DNA from: an uncultured Pseudomonadales bacterium
GTDB taxonomy: Bacteria > Pseudomonadota > Gammaproteobacteria > Pseudomonadales > Azotimanducaceae
Direction of reading: 5' to 3'
Assembly: GCA_938017975.1 (NCBI GenBank)
Contig: CALIKQ010000004.1
Span: 1-40,229 of the forward strand
DNA: 40,229 nucleotides
Position 1 is the stretch's first letter; the number at the start of each line of letters is the position of its first letter. Below are positions 16,742 through 26,152 of the stretch, in pieces. A program made the translations under genes and the position numbers. The notes beneath the pieces were generated by a model. The model did no database searches, was not told the DNA's origin, and was given only the letters and a program-made list of their open reading frames with translations.

Positions 16742-17265
16742 TGCAGCCAGCTCAACCTGACCCTTTGGCCGAACTCAGGGATATTCACCTGCCAGGCCCT
16801 GTTGAAGCCTGGCCTCCAGCACCAGGCTGGTGGTTTGTTGCAATCCTGCTGTTTTGTGCGCTACTGGCCCTTATCCTCTGGTTGAGAAGGCGGTGGCACG
16901 TTAACGCATACCGGCGACTGGCACTGCGGGAGCTGAGCCAAATAGAGCAACGGTACGCGCAGGATGCTGACGGCGCAGTCACACTGCTTGCGTTACAACA
17001 ATTGATGAAACGCACCGCCATCGCCGGTTACTCACGCACCGCCGTTGCCTCACTTTCTGGCGTTGCTTGGACCAAATTTTTAGATGCAACAGGCGCTACC
17101 CAAGAGTTTAGTCTTGGGCCGGGAGAGCTCCTCATCGATGGCCCCTATCAACCCACACTATCCCTCGATCCTGCGCAACTTCTATCCTTAATTGGGCTCT
17201 GCAGGCGATGGATTGCTCAGCATGATCGTCAAGACGGGCAGCCGGTCGTCGGGGAGGCAACATGA
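16741..17265 (+). CDS. DUF4381 domain protein (Bat operon)
   Basis: The 174-residue protein has a short proline-rich N-terminus with DPLAELRDIHLPGPV and WPPAPGWW, the hallmark of DUF4381, a single transmembrane helix at about 30-46, and a cytoplasmic helical domain (ALRELSQIEQR and LLALQQLMKRTAI). It probably anchors or assembles the MoxR-VWA complex at the inner membrane; this is inferred from context. It overlaps both neighbours by one to four bases, which fixes the start. Confidence 0.9.
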   Translation: MQPAQPDPLAELRDIHLPGPVEAWPPAPGWWFVAILLFCALLALILWLRRRWHVNAYRRLALRELSQIEQRYAQDADGAVTLLALQQLMKRTAIAGYSRTAVASLSGVAWTKFLDATGATQEFSLGPGELLIDGPYQPTLSLDPAQLLSLIGLCRRWIAQHDRQDGQPVVGEAT

Positions 17266-18287
17266 TCGAGTTTGCATGGCCCTGGTTTTTTTACGCCCTT
17301 CCCCTACCTCTGCTGGCCTTGATCTTACCCAGAGCCGTTCGCCAGGAGGCGGCCCTGAGAACGCCTAATTATCGCGCTCTGAGCACTCTTTCAGCTGATG
17401 CTCGGATCGCCTCAAAGAAGTGGTTGCAGCGCTGGGCTGCATTGCTCATGTGGCTTGCCATTGTCCTGGCAGGCAGCCAACCGAAATGGGTCGGCGAACC
17501 CATCAGCCTGCCAAGCAGCGGTCGCGACTTGCTTTTAGCCGTCGATATTTCTGGATCGATGGGCACAGAGGACATGATGCTGAGCAACACCATGGTGCCA
17601 AGATTAACGGCAGTCAAACAAGTGGTCGGCGAATTCGTGGAGCGCCGAAAAGGTGACCGTCTAGGGCTCATTTTGTTCGGTAGCCAAGCTTACCTGCAAG
17701 CGCCGCTGACCTTTGACCGCAACACAATCAACACGCTCCTGATGGAAACCCCGTTGGGGATTGCTGGAGGCAAGACCGCAATTGGTGATGCCATCGGCCT
17801 CGCGGTCAAACGCCTATCAAAACGTCCCGCCGAAAACCGCGTACTAATTTTGCTAACCGACGGGGTCAACAACATCGGCGAAGTTGCACCACTGCAGGCC
17901 GCCAAACTCGCGGCGCAAGAAGGCATCACCATCTACACCATTGGTTTTGGTGCCGACCAAATGTCTGTATCTGGACTGCTGTTTAATCGAACCATCAACC
18001 CCTCCGCAGAGCTCGACACCCAGACCCTTACAGAAATCGCTGAGCTCACGGGCGGACTCTATCAACGCGCTCGATCTACTGACGAACTGGCGCAAATTTA
18101 CGCGGCCCTCGATGAACTTGAACCCATCGAGGTTGACCAAGAAACTTATCGCCCTGAGAAATCGCTTTTTTTCTGGCCTTTAGGCAGTGCCTTGTTGTTG
18201 AGTTTTTTGTGGGCAGGGTTTTGGATCGCGCCAAGCATCCGTTTGACGGCTTTCAAACAAACCAACTCCTTATCGGGAGCCCCCTGA
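17262..18287 (+). CDS. VWA domain membrane protein (BatA-like)
   Basis: The 341-residue inner-membrane protein has N-terminal hydrophobic segments (about 4-22 and 57-75), a von Willebrand factor A domain, and a C-terminal transmembrane helix near 305-325. The MIDAS is intact: Asp95, Ser97 and Ser99 in VDISGSMG, a Thr in LQAPLTFD, and an Asp in ILLTDGVNNIG. Such domains bind partners through a metal ion. The family (BatA/BatB) was first tied to aerotolerance in Bacteroides and usually pairs with MoxR. Its start overlaps the DUF4381 stop (ATGA), and its stop overlaps the next start (TGATG). Confidence 0.94.
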   Translation: MIEFAWPWFFYALPLPLLALILPRAVRQEAALRTPNYRALSTLSADARIASKKWLQRWAALLMWLAIVLAGSQPKWVGEPISLPSSGRDLLLAVDISGSMGTEDMMLSNTMVPRLTAVKQVVGEFVERRKGDRLGLILFGSQAYLQAPLTFDRNTINTLLMETPLGIAGGKTAIGDAIGLAVKRLSKRPAENRVLILLTDGVNNIGEVAPLQAAKLAAQEGITIYTIGFGADQMSVSGLLFNRTINPSAELDTQTLTEIAELTGGLYQRARSTDELAQIYAALDELEPIEVDQETYRPEKSLFFWPLGSALLLSFLWAGFWIAPSIRLTAFKQTNSLSGAP

Positions 18288-20068
18288 TGGATGGGTTGAC
18301 TGACTTTCATTTCATTCGCCCGTTGTGGCTGTTAGCGCTGATTCCCGCGGTGACCCTAACCTATCTATCCTTCCGGCATTGGGCACGTGGGTCTGCCTGG
18401 CAGCGTGCCATTGATCCCGCGCTCATTCGTTTTCTGCTGGTGAAACCGCCCCTCTCGCCAGCAATTAATCCGCTTCCGCTTTTATTGATTGGTTGGATTA
18501 TAGCGACCCTCGCTTTGGCAGGCCCCACCCAGGAAAAGGTCCCTCAACCCATATTGGAGCGAGAAGATGCGTTGGTGATTATTCTTGATCTGACTTGGTC
18601 GATGTATGCGGGAGATATTTCGCCCAACCGTTTGGTGACCGCCAAACGCAAGATTTCTGATCTGCTGACGGCGCGAGACGAAGGGATGACTGCGCTCATC
18701 TCGTTTGCTGGAGATGCCCACACCGTTGCCCCTCTGACAGATGACACTGCAACCTTGCTCGCCTTGTTGCCAGCGCTCGGACCTGAAATCATGCCTGCCC
18801 CAGGAAGTCGCTTGGCACCCGCCCTTGTGTTGGCTCAGGATTTATTCCTCGATGGCGGTGCCAGCAGTGGCCGGGTGCTAATTATCACAGACGAAATTCG
18901 GGATCGAGCGGAGGCACTCAGTGCTGCGAGAGACCTCGGCAGCGCCTATCCCATCACTATTTTAGCTGCCGGCACCGAAAGCGGCGCCCCGATCAAACTT
19001 CCTGAGTCAATGGGAGATTCATTTCTCAAGGACGAACAAGGTAATCTCATCATCCCTGCGGTTAACGCCGAGGCACTTGCAAGCTTTGCCGGTGCGATCG
19101 GTGCCAGCGTGGCGCCCCTCAATTTACTCTCTGATGATACCCAAGCGCTGCTGTCACCTCCGGCGGAGATCGGCGAGACCTTCAGAACGATCGAACGTGA
19201 TTTTGATCTCTGGCGGGAACTCGGACCCTATCTCATACTACTTTTGGCACCGCTGGCAATCATCGGGTTTAGGCGCGGATGGCTCTGGCTGTTCACACTG
19301 ATGATCATGCTGCCAACCGAGCAAGCCGAAGCCAGTTGGTGGATGGATCTCTGGCAAACCCGCGATCAGCAAGGTTATTCCGATTTTATGCAAGATTCGC
19401 CCGAGACCGCTGCAGCGCTCTTTGAGGATCAGGCCTGGAAAGGCGCCGCGCTTTACAAAAACAAAAATTTCGAGGAAGCAACAACCGCATTTGGAGCAGG
19501 CGATACACCAACCCATCGTTACAACTTAGGTAATGCCCGGGCAAAGATGGGGGACCTCGCCGGCGCGCTGGAGGCTTACCAGAGCGTGCTATCCCAGGAG
19601 CCTGAGCACGAGGACGCGCTTTATAACAAAGCCTTGGTCGAGAAACTGATGCAAGACCAATCGCAATCAGAATCTGAGGACTCAGAAGCGTCAAGCGATG
19701 ATCAGGATCAAAACGAACAATCGGGCAGCGATGGGTCTGAACCCCAAGAAGGATCGGAGTCGCAGGACAAAGGTGAGCCCGAATCCCAGCAAAATAATGA
19801 GCAGGGTGACGAGACCGAACAGAATCAGGATACAGAACCCGAAAGTCCAGAGCAGAACCAAGAACCAGAGACGCCCTCACAGCAAGAAGCTCAGGCGGAG
19901 GCTGCAGAAGCAGAACTTAACCCAGAGGAAGCACAAGCCCTCGAGCAATGGCTAAGGCGCGTTCCAGATGATCCTGGCGGATTGCTCAGACGCAAATTTG
20001 AGCAACAATTTGAAGACCGTGTTCGCGACGGCGAAATTACTCGGCAAGATTTCAAAAGGAACTGGTGA
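18287..20068 (+). CDS. VWA and TPR domain protein (BatB-BatC fusion-like)
   Basis: The 593-residue protein has two N-terminal membrane segments, then a VWA domain with a modified MIDAS (Asp101, Thr103, Ser105 in LDLTWSMYAGD, where Thr replaces the usual first Ser). A third membrane segment lies near 310-345. A tetratricopeptide stretch follows (HRYNLGNARAKMGDLAGALE, then EHEDALYNKALVEKLM). The last third is a low-complexity region rich in Glu, Gln, Ser, Asp and Pro, strongly acidic, ending in a Trp-Leu-Arg-Arg segment (EQWLRRVPDDPGGLLRRKF) that closes such proteins. The start is the ATG overlapping the previous TGA; upstream in-frame codons lie inside that gene. This combines BatB and BatC functions in one chain, as in many Gammaproteobacteria. 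Confidence 0.93.
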   Translation: MDGLTDFHFIRPLWLLALIPAVTLTYLSFRHWARGSAWQRAIDPALIRFLLVKPPLSPAINPLPLLLIGWIIATLALAGPTQEKVPQPILEREDALVIILDLTWSMYAGDISPNRLVTAKRKISDLLTARDEGMTALISFAGDAHTVAPLTDDTATLLALLPALGPEIMPAPGSRLAPALVLAQDLFLDGGASSGRVLIITDEIRDRAEALSAARDLGSAYPITILAAGTESGAPIKLPESMGDSFLKDEQGNLIIPAVNAEALASFAGAIGASVAPLNLLSDDTQALLSPPAEIGETFRTIERDFDLWRELGPYLILLLAPLAIIGFRRGWLWLFTLMIMLPTEQAEASWWMDLWQTRDQQGYSDFMQDSPETAAALFEDQAWKGAALYKNKNFEEATTAFGAGDTPTHRYNLGNARAKMGDLAGALEAYQSVLSQEPEHEDALYNKALVEKLMQDQSQSESEDSEASSDDQDQNEQSGSDGSEPQEGSESQDKGEPESQQNNEQGDETEQNQDTEPESPEQNQEPETPSQQEAQAEAAEAELNPEEAQALEQWLRRVPDDPGGLLRRKFEQQFEDRVRDGEITRQDFKRNW

Positions 20069-21738
20069 TGCACATCCTTCTTCTTACTCTCACGTGGCTT
20101 ACGTTATCGCTGTTGAGTCCATGGGCGGCATCAGCGGTCACGGCTACCGTGGATCAAAATCAAATTACGGAGTTCGACGTCATTACCCTCACGATTCGCG
20201 TGACCGATCGCAATGGCGTAACCCCTGACCTGACAGGGCTGGAAAACGACTTCGCAATCATCAGCCAGCAAACTCAGCAAAACTCTTCGATTTCCATCAT
20301 TAATGGTCAACAGCAGCGACGCGGCTACGTTGATCATATCCTAACGCTAAGACCAAACCGTCAAGGCAATCTTGTCATCCCCTCGTTGCCCGTAGGCACT
20401 GAACGAACGCAATCGATCAACGTGCGCGTGGCACCTCAATCAGAGGCGGTCACAAATCAAATGCAGCAAATCTTATTTTTTGAAACCCTGGTCGACCGTA
20501 CCGAACTCTACGTGCAAAGCCAGCTACTTTATACCGTCAGGCTCTACTACTCTGACTCTATATCTGGAGACTTCCCCGCCCCCCCTAACCTCGAAAATGC
20601 CGTCGTCGAAATTATCGAAGATGAGAAGCGCTTTGAGACGGTCGTGAACAATCGGCGGTTTTACGTTCTTGAAAAAAAATATGCCATTTTTCCGCAACAG
20701 AGCGGGCTCCTCCGGTTACAGCCCGAAACCTTCGTTGGGACTCGAGGCCGCGGCGGCCTATTTTCTGCACGACAAAGAGTCAATGCCGTTTCAAAGGGGC
20801 ATCGCCTGACCGTCAAGCCGGTGCCAGCAACGTTTCAGGGTGACCGGTGGCTCCCTGTCAAGTCGTTGGCGATTGAGGCGATTGTGAACCGCCCCAACGC
20901 ACCTATTGTTGTAGGCGATCCGATCAATCGCGTCATCACGCTGCGTGCAGAGGGCACGACCTCTGCCTTGCTTCCAGAGTTTGCGTTCCCAGATACTGCC
21001 CTTGCCAGACTTTACGTCGACCAGCCTACAACCAGTGAATTCAGCAGCAGTAATGGCCTCAGTGCTGAGTCAATTTTGACGGTGGGCATCGTCCCAACAG
21101 CACCCGGCACCCTGAAGCTCGATCCTGTCAATATCTACTGGTGGAATACGGAAACCGATCAGCAGGAAATCACCCAACTCCCGCCCCTCACCCTGGCCAT
21201 TGGCCAAGGTGCAACGCCTACCCCCTTGGTCTCCGATCAATCCAGCGCCAGTCCTCCAGCAGTACTTGCTGAAATCGAGACCCTCAGGGCGCAATTGATA
21301 TTTGCCCAGTGGGCGGCCGGCGCGCTGCTCATCGCTTGGTTGATTACCCTGGCAATCGGATTGAGAAGGGTGCGCAAACCTCGTCTTGGAAGCATCGAGA
21401 CGACGACACCAAGTCTTGAATTCGGCGTCCTAAAACAATCCTTAAAACGAGGAGATCCCAGAGCCGCGTTCGATGCATTACAAAATTGGAGACGACACTA
21501 TTTCCCAGACACCACTTCCATGGCAGCCGTGATCGACCTTGAGCCGGGTCTTGAAGCACCCTTTCAGAACTTAGAGCGAGCGCTATATGCCGCCTCGCAT
21601 CATGGCGAGGCATCGACCTGGTCAGGTGCTCAACTCTTGGCAACCGTTGAGAAAATCACGGCACAACGAAAACATGAATCTAAGAAGCAAAACACTTCGA
21701 AGCCAACGCTTTCTGCACAATTGAATCCGGGATTGTGA
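20068..21738 (+). CDS. BatD family protein
   Basis: The 556-residue protein has a signal peptide (about 1-23), then repeated beta-sandwich domains of the BatD/oxygen-tolerance family: an early block with DVITLTIRVTDRNG and NDFAIISQQTQQNSSI, and later domains around 130-370 rich in beta strands. A transmembrane helix near 412-430 precedes a cytoplasmic tail. It probably forms the periplasmic part of the MoxR-VWA complex. ATG at 20068 (in TGATG) has AAGGA seven bases upstream and is preferred over an in-frame GTG three bases earlier. It is the last gene of the operon; two hairpins between it and pepN may end both convergent transcripts. Confidence 0.92.
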   Translation: MHILLLTLTWLTLSLLSPWAASAVTATVDQNQITEFDVITLTIRVTDRNGVTPDLTGLENDFAIISQQTQQNSSISIINGQQQRRGYVDHILTLRPNRQGNLVIPSLPVGTERTQSINVRVAPQSEAVTNQMQQILFFETLVDRTELYVQSQLLYTVRLYYSDSISGDFPAPPNLENAVVEIIEDEKRFETVVNNRRFYVLEKKYAIFPQQSGLLRLQPETFVGTRGRGGLFSARQRVNAVSKGHRLTVKPVPATFQGDRWLPVKSLAIEAIVNRPNAPIVVGDPINRVITLRAEGTTSALLPEFAFPDTALARLYVDQPTTSEFSSSNGLSAESILTVGIVPTAPGTLKLDPVNIYWWNTETDQQEITQLPPLTLAIGQGATPTPLVSDQSSASPPAVLAEIETLRAQLIFAQWAAGALLIAWLITLAIGLRRVRKPRLGSIETTTPSLEFGVLKQSLKRGDPRAAFDALQNWRRHYFPDTTSMAAVIDLEPGLEAPFQNLERALYAASHHGEASTWSGAQLLATVEKITAQRKHESKKQNTSKPTLSAQLNPGL

Positions 21739-21772
21739 ATCGGCGCGCCTGCTCGTTTGACGGATTAAAGCC

Positions 21773-21789
21773 TGCCTATGAAATAGGCA
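21773..21789. terminator. Stem-loop after the Bat operon
   Basis: TGCCTAT and ATAGGCA form a perfect 7-bp stem with a 3-base GAA loop, 35 bases after the batD-like stop. No T-run follows, so intrinsic termination is doubtful; it may stabilise the 3' end. Confidence 0.35.
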
Positions 21790-21895
21790 CATCAAACACG
21801 AGTGATCTCTTGCACCCAATCGCCACACCTCTAATCTCCGCTTCGAAGCAGTTTTTTAACGCTAGCCGCCCTTTGAAAATCTGATCGAGCGACAA

Positions 21896-21915
21896 GGCCT
21901 GACGCATCTCAGGCC
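21896..21915. terminator. Stem-loop after pepN
   Basis: GGCCTGA (21896-21902) and TCAGGCC (21909-21915) form a GC-rich 7-bp stem with a 6-base loop, beginning five bases past the pepN stop as read on the minus strand. A clear T-run is lacking. Confidence 0.4.
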
Positions 21916-21920
21916 CCGCG

Positions 21921-24614
21921 TTAAGCAAGAGATTTAGTCACAACTTCATAGACATCTGGGGACAAATCGCCTTGATCAAGAATACTCTGCAAAGCGGCCT
22001 GCATCGCCTGACCATACGCTTCGCTGAACTTTCGCCATCCCGTTAAAGGACCCAGCATTCTTGCCGCCATTTGCGGGTTAAAGCTATTGAGCATTGCAAC
22101 TCTTTCTGCCAACAGTCGATACCCGCTACCATCCACCTGATGGAATGCCGTGAGATTTTGCATCGCAAATCCGGCTAAAACGCTGCGCATACGATTTGGA
22201 TTTGTCATCGAGTAAGCGGAGTGATTCATCAACGCCTGGATGCGGGCAATGGCGCCAGGGCGTGGACAAGCCGCCTGAATCGAAAACCACTGATCGATCA
22301 CCAATGCTTCATGGGACCAGCGGTCAAAAAAAGTCTCGAGGGCCTGCGTTCGCTGGACCTCTGCACCAACATGAGACGCGTTCACCAAGGCGCGCAGAGC
22401 AGCAGACACGTCCGTCATGTTATCCATTCGCTCAAATTGCTGTACTGCTTTCTCTAGAAACTCTGTTTCAGCTGGTGCTAACAAATAGGTCAATGCAAGA
22501 TTTTTCAAATCACGACCACCGACACTCTTTGGGGTCAATGCGTACGGCTCATCGTGGTCATGGGTTTCATAGACGCTAAGCAAGTCAGGCATTAGCTTTG
22601 TAGCAAGGGTTTGACGCACCCATTCTCGAGCAGACGCCAAACGCTGAACATCCACCTCTGATTCCAACTCAATCAAATAACTCAGCGCCGGCAAAGTGAG
22701 CATCAAACTTGTCATTGCACCGTCAAAATCGGCATTCTGGGCCTGATCTACGGCAAAGCCCATGTGATATTGAAAAACATCGATTAAAGTTTGATCAACG
22801 GAGACATCATTGCCTGCTTTCATTTGAGCCTGCACATCTTGGATCACCCGTACCGCCAGTCGCTGTCCAGCTTCCCACCGGTTAAACGCATCGCTGTCAT
22901 GCTGAGATAAAAAGCACAGCTCATCATTGGAATAATTGAAGTTGAGTTTAATCGGTGCCGAAAAACTGCGAGCCAGAGAGGGCAAAGGTTTTTCTTTGAC
23001 ACCCTCTAAGACAAAAGTTTGCTCCGCATCCTGCAGTGACAGCACCCTAGAGACCCCCTCCCGACTGGCCACCGATTCGGCGCCGGTAAATCCAAGGTCA
23101 TTGCCATCAGAGCCGATGAGGCCTACGGTAATCGGCATATGCAACGGCAGCTTCTCCGCCTGACCTGGCGTTGCAGGCGTTTTCTGCGACAAAGTTAGAC
23201 GGTACGTTTGGGTAGCCTCATCAAAAATGCCCTGCGCGTCGACCTCTGGAGTTCCAGCCTGATCGTACCAACGCCGAAACTGCCTCAAGTCAAATCCTGA
23301 CGCAGCCTCCAGCGCTTGAACGAAATCTTCCGTGGTTACCGCCTCGCCATCATGACGTTCGAAATAAAGGTCCGTGCCCGCACGGAACAGCTCTGGCCCC
23401 AACAGGGTATGCAGCATGCGAACCACTTCCGCACCTTTCTCGTAGACCGTCGCCGTATAGAAATTGTTGATCTCGATAAAAGATGGCGGCCGAATGGGAT
23501 GCGCCATGGGACCCGCGTCTTCAGGAAATTGATGGCTTCGAAGCACAGATACCTGTTCGACCCGGCTCACGCCTTCGGACCAACGATCCGCCGAAAACTG
23601 CTGATCACGCAACACCGTAAACCCTTCTTTAAGGCTCAACTGAAACCAATCCCGACAGGTCACTCGATTGCCCGACCAGTTGTGAAAATACTCATGGGCA
23701 ACCACCGCTTCGACGCGCTGAAATCCAGCGTCCGTCGTTGTCTGCTGATGCGCCAAAACACAAGAGGTGTTGAAAATGTTGAGGCCCTTGTTTTCCATCG
23801 CCCCCATATTGAAACTCTCGACCGCGACGATCATGTAGATATCAAGATCATATTCTCGGCCATACGCAGTTTCGTCCCAAGTCATCGAGGCTTTTAGGCT
23901 ATCCATCGCGAAATCAACCTTGTCGATGTTGTGCGCTTCGGTGAATATTTGAAGTGTGACTGCCCGACCAGATTGCGTTATGAATTGGCTTTCTACGTGA
24001 GCCAAGTCACCCGCTACCAACGCAAACAAATAGGCAGGCTTCTTAAAGGGATCTGCCCAGGTTACCTCTTGACGTCCATCAGAATCTGTTCGTGCAACAG
24101 CATTACCGTTCGACAACAACACCGGGAACTTATCTACTGGGGCGTTGATCGTGGTCTCAAACACAGACATGACATCGGGTCGATCCAAATACCAAGTGAT
24201 GTTTCTAAAGCCTTCGGCCTCGCATTGGGTACAGAGCATTTCTCCTGATTGATAGAGTCCAGAAAGCGCTAAATTTTCGTGCGGTTTGATCACGACAGTC
24301 GTGCGCAAGGTAAAGTGCTCGGGCACATTGCGAATGATCAATTGATCTTCGTCAATGTGATACTCATTATTGCCCAACTCTTGATCATTGAGTAAAACGT
24401 TAAGGGTCTCAAGACCCGCCCCTCCATCAAGGACGAGGTCTGGGATTGGCTCGATTCCAGAATCGATTGCCGCCGGATTTCGGAACATTTGCAATTCGCT
24501 GGTTACCCGCGTTTCGCCTTCATCGATGTCGAACCTTAAAACCGTTTTTTCAATCAAAAAATCGGGTACTTGATAGTCTTTCAGATAAATAACACTGGGC
24601 TGCCCTTCTTTCAT
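21921..24614 (-). CDS. pepN: Aminopeptidase N (M1 metallopeptidase)
   Basis: The 897-residue enzyme removes N-terminal residues from peptides and is a main cytosolic aminopeptidase in Gammaproteobacteria. It opens with YLKDYQVPDFLIEKTVLRFDI as in E. coli PepN. The substrate-binding GAMEN is at 271-275. Zinc ligands are His307 and His311 in HEYFHNW, and Glu330 in LKEGFTV. The acidic NITWYLDRPDVMS segment and the C-terminal helical domain (DUF3458 region) complete the family order. No signal peptide is seen. It is convergent with the Bat operon and divergent from the DUF2797 gene. AAGG lies nine bases before the ATG. Confidence 0.98.
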   Translation of the reverse strand: MKEGQPSVIYLKDYQVPDFLIEKTVLRFDIDEGETRVTSELQMFRNPAAIDSGIEPIPDLVLDGGAGLETLNVLLNDQELGNNEYHIDEDQLIIRNVPEHFTLRTTVVIKPHENLALSGLYQSGEMLCTQCEAEGFRNITWYLDRPDVMSVFETTINAPVDKFPVLLSNGNAVARTDSDGRQEVTWADPFKKPAYLFALVAGDLAHVESQFITQSGRAVTLQIFTEAHNIDKVDFAMDSLKASMTWDETAYGREYDLDIYMIVAVESFNMGAMENKGLNIFNTSCVLAHQQTTTDAGFQRVEAVVAHEYFHNWSGNRVTCRDWFQLSLKEGFTVLRDQQFSADRWSEGVSRVEQVSVLRSHQFPEDAGPMAHPIRPPSFIEINNFYTATVYEKGAEVVRMLHTLLGPELFRAGTDLYFERHDGEAVTTEDFVQALEAASGFDLRQFRRWYDQAGTPEVDAQGIFDEATQTYRLTLSQKTPATPGQAEKLPLHMPITVGLIGSDGNDLGFTGAESVASREGVSRVLSLQDAEQTFVLEGVKEKPLPSLARSFSAPIKLNFNYSNDELCFLSQHDSDAFNRWEAGQRLAVRVIQDVQAQMKAGNDVSVDQTLIDVFQYHMGFAVDQAQNADFDGAMTSLMLTLPALSYLIELESEVDVQRLASAREWVRQTLATKLMPDLLSVYETHDHDEPYALTPKSVGGRDLKNLALTYLLAPAETEFLEKAVQQFERMDNMTDVSAALRALVNASHVGAEVQRTQALETFFDRWSHEALVIDQWFSIQAACPRPGAIARIQALMNHSAYSMTNPNRMRSVLAGFAMQNLTAFHQVDGSGYRLLAERVAMLNSFNPQMAARMLGPLTGWRKFSEAYGQAMQAALQSILDQGDLSPDVYEVVTKSLA

Positions 24615-24776
24615 CGCAAATGCCTTATTTCAATACGCGTGTCAGACGCTCTAGCGCCATGGGTTTCGCTAAACTAGACAATCATTGGTCTCTGGATCGC
24701 CCAACGTCATTTTACAATACTGAAAGCGAAGTGACACAGATCCCTAGCGCGCTTTATTTTCTGCTACCATCCGATC

Positions 24777-25598
24777 ATGCAAGGACAACTCTCAAAAATG
24801 ACCTGCCGACCCGGCGACCGGGTTGAATATCACCTCAATCTCGGTGGGACAGAACAATCGATGAATGCGCTGATTGGGCAGCGTATCCGCCTGCGTTATT
24901 TGAGCACAATCATTTGTCAACATTGCGGACGCAAAACCAATAAAAGTTTTGCACAGGGGCATTGCTATCCCTGTTTCCAAACACTGGCCAGCTGCGATCT
25001 TTGCATCATGAGCCCCGACCGGTGTCATTTGCACCTCGGCACGTGCCGCGATGAAGGGTTTGCTGAACGCTTTTGCTTGCAGCCGCATCGCGTTTATTTG
25101 GCGAATTCCACAGGCCTCAAAGTAGGTATCACTCGAGCCGAGAATCTGCCCTCACGGTGGCTCGATCAGGGCGCAACCCAGGGGCTCGTGATCATGACGA
25201 CGGCCACGCGCAGACAGTCAGGGCTTGTTGAAGCCGTGCTCAAAGCTCACGTCAGTGATCGCACGCAATGGCAGAGAATGCTCAAGAGCGCCGGTGATGT
25301 TATGGATCTAGAGGCAGAACGCGACCGGATAATGGCTCTCGCAAAAACTGAGATAGCTGCGCTTCAAGCTGAATTTGGTGTTGAACAAATTTCCCCCGCG
25401 GTTGGCGCTCAGCCGATGGCGTTCGAATATCCGATCGCCCAGTATCCAGAAAAGGTCAAGTCTCATAATCTCGAGAAGCTGCCCACGCTCGAGGGGGAGC
25501 TGCAAGGGATCAAAGGTCAGTATTTAATGCTGGACCACGCTGTAATTAATCTTCGTAAATATACTGGCTATGAAGTGGCTCTCGAGACTATCACCTAG
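24777..25598 (+). CDS. DUF2797 family protein
   Basis: The 273-residue protein is a member of DUF2797, of unknown function. The N-terminal third is cysteine-rich: C47-x2-C50, C63-x2-C66, C73-x2-C76, C83 and C90, suggesting two metal-binding sites. The conserved blocks GRKTNKSFAQGHCYPCFQTL, HRVYLANSTGLKVGITR and RWLDQGATQGL follow; the last two resemble a GIY-YIG nuclease-like strand and helix, so nucleic-acid contact is possible but not shown. The start MQGQLSKM is kept because other members begin the same way, although the ribosome site is weak. The gene is divergent from pepN, an association seen in several marine Gammaproteobacteria. Confidence 0.9.
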   Translation: MQGQLSKMTCRPGDRVEYHLNLGGTEQSMNALIGQRIRLRYLSTIICQHCGRKTNKSFAQGHCYPCFQTLASCDLCIMSPDRCHLHLGTCRDEGFAERFCLQPHRVYLANSTGLKVGITRAENLPSRWLDQGATQGLVIMTTATRRQSGLVEAVLKAHVSDRTQWQRMLKSAGDVMDLEAERDRIMALAKTEIAALQAEFGVEQISPAVGAQPMAFEYPIAQYPEKVKSHNLEKLPTLEGELQGIKGQYLMLDHAVINLRKYTGYEVALETIT

Positions 25599-25732
25599 TC
25601 GTGCGGCCCTCAGTTTCAAATCCCAATCCGGTTTAAGTGCTACCCGCCCAAGTAAGCACTGCGGACCCTGACCATCTCGCTGTTCTCTGCTCTCAAATTC
25701 GTCTTCCTGATTCCTACTGGCTGCTAGTTAAT

Positions 25733-25793
25733 CAATAAGCTCTTTAAGCAATGAGCTCTTTTTCGCAATAAGCTCTTTTCACAATAAGCGCTG
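25733..25793 (+). repeat. Imperfect 16-17 bp tandem repeat
   Basis: Four diverged copies: CAATAAGCTCTTTAAG (25733-25748), CAATGAGCTCTTTTTCG (25749-25765), CAATAAGCTCTTTTCA (25766-25781) and a partial CAATAAGCGCTG (25782-25793). Its role is unknown; it lies about 360 bases upstream of the GcvT-like gene. Confidence 0.75.
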
Positions 25794-25834
25794 GGCCATT
25801 CTAGGGGTCGGTCTTGGCCAGTACTAAAGTCTGG

Positions 25835-25869
25835 AGGCGTGAGCAGGTTTATCAGAGCACACGCCTTTT
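25835..25869 (+). terminator. Weak hairpin with T-run
   Basis: AGGCGTG (25835-25841) pairs with CACGCCT (25860-25866), followed by a TTTT run at 25866-25869. The 18-base loop is large for a terminator. It could end the DUF2797 transcript about 240 bases downstream of its stop. Confidence 0.3.
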
Positions 25870-26152
25870 AGAGCGCATCTTGTAATCTCAAACCGCGCCA
25901 TAACCCACTGTCTGAGAGTTTTTACCCTGTCAGACCGGACCGCCGTCAAGGTCCAAAATACCAAAGCTCAAAGCAGTTATTCATATCGCCAAATCAATCT
26001 AAGAATCGGCACAATATTTTCTAGCCGCGTCGAAAAAGATCGTTTATGCTCCGCAAATCAGAGGCCACGACGGCTGCTCACAGTCGTCACTGGCAGGAGT
26101 GATTTTAAAACGGCGCTGCCGCAACAAGACCCGATAGAGCACGCGAGGCGCT

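Larger units (their letters stand above)
25599..26152. other. Long intergenic region before the GcvT-like gene
   Basis: No gene is visible in these 554 bases on either strand. It holds an imperfect repeat of CAATAAGCTCTTT at 25733-25793 and a possible hairpin at 25835-25866. I looked for a glycine, SAM or folate riboswitch because of the one-carbon genes downstream and found no recognisable core. The remainder has no obvious structure. Confidence 0.6.

Noticed and set aside
23316-23897. 193-codon plus-strand frame
   Set aside because: It is entirely antisense to pepN, whose sequence is unambiguous, and its composition is rich in Arg and His as expected for a shadow.
25599-26152. Glycine or other riboswitch upstream of the GcvT-like gene
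   Set aside because: No conserved riboswitch core could be recognised; only loose repeats and a weak hairpin are present.
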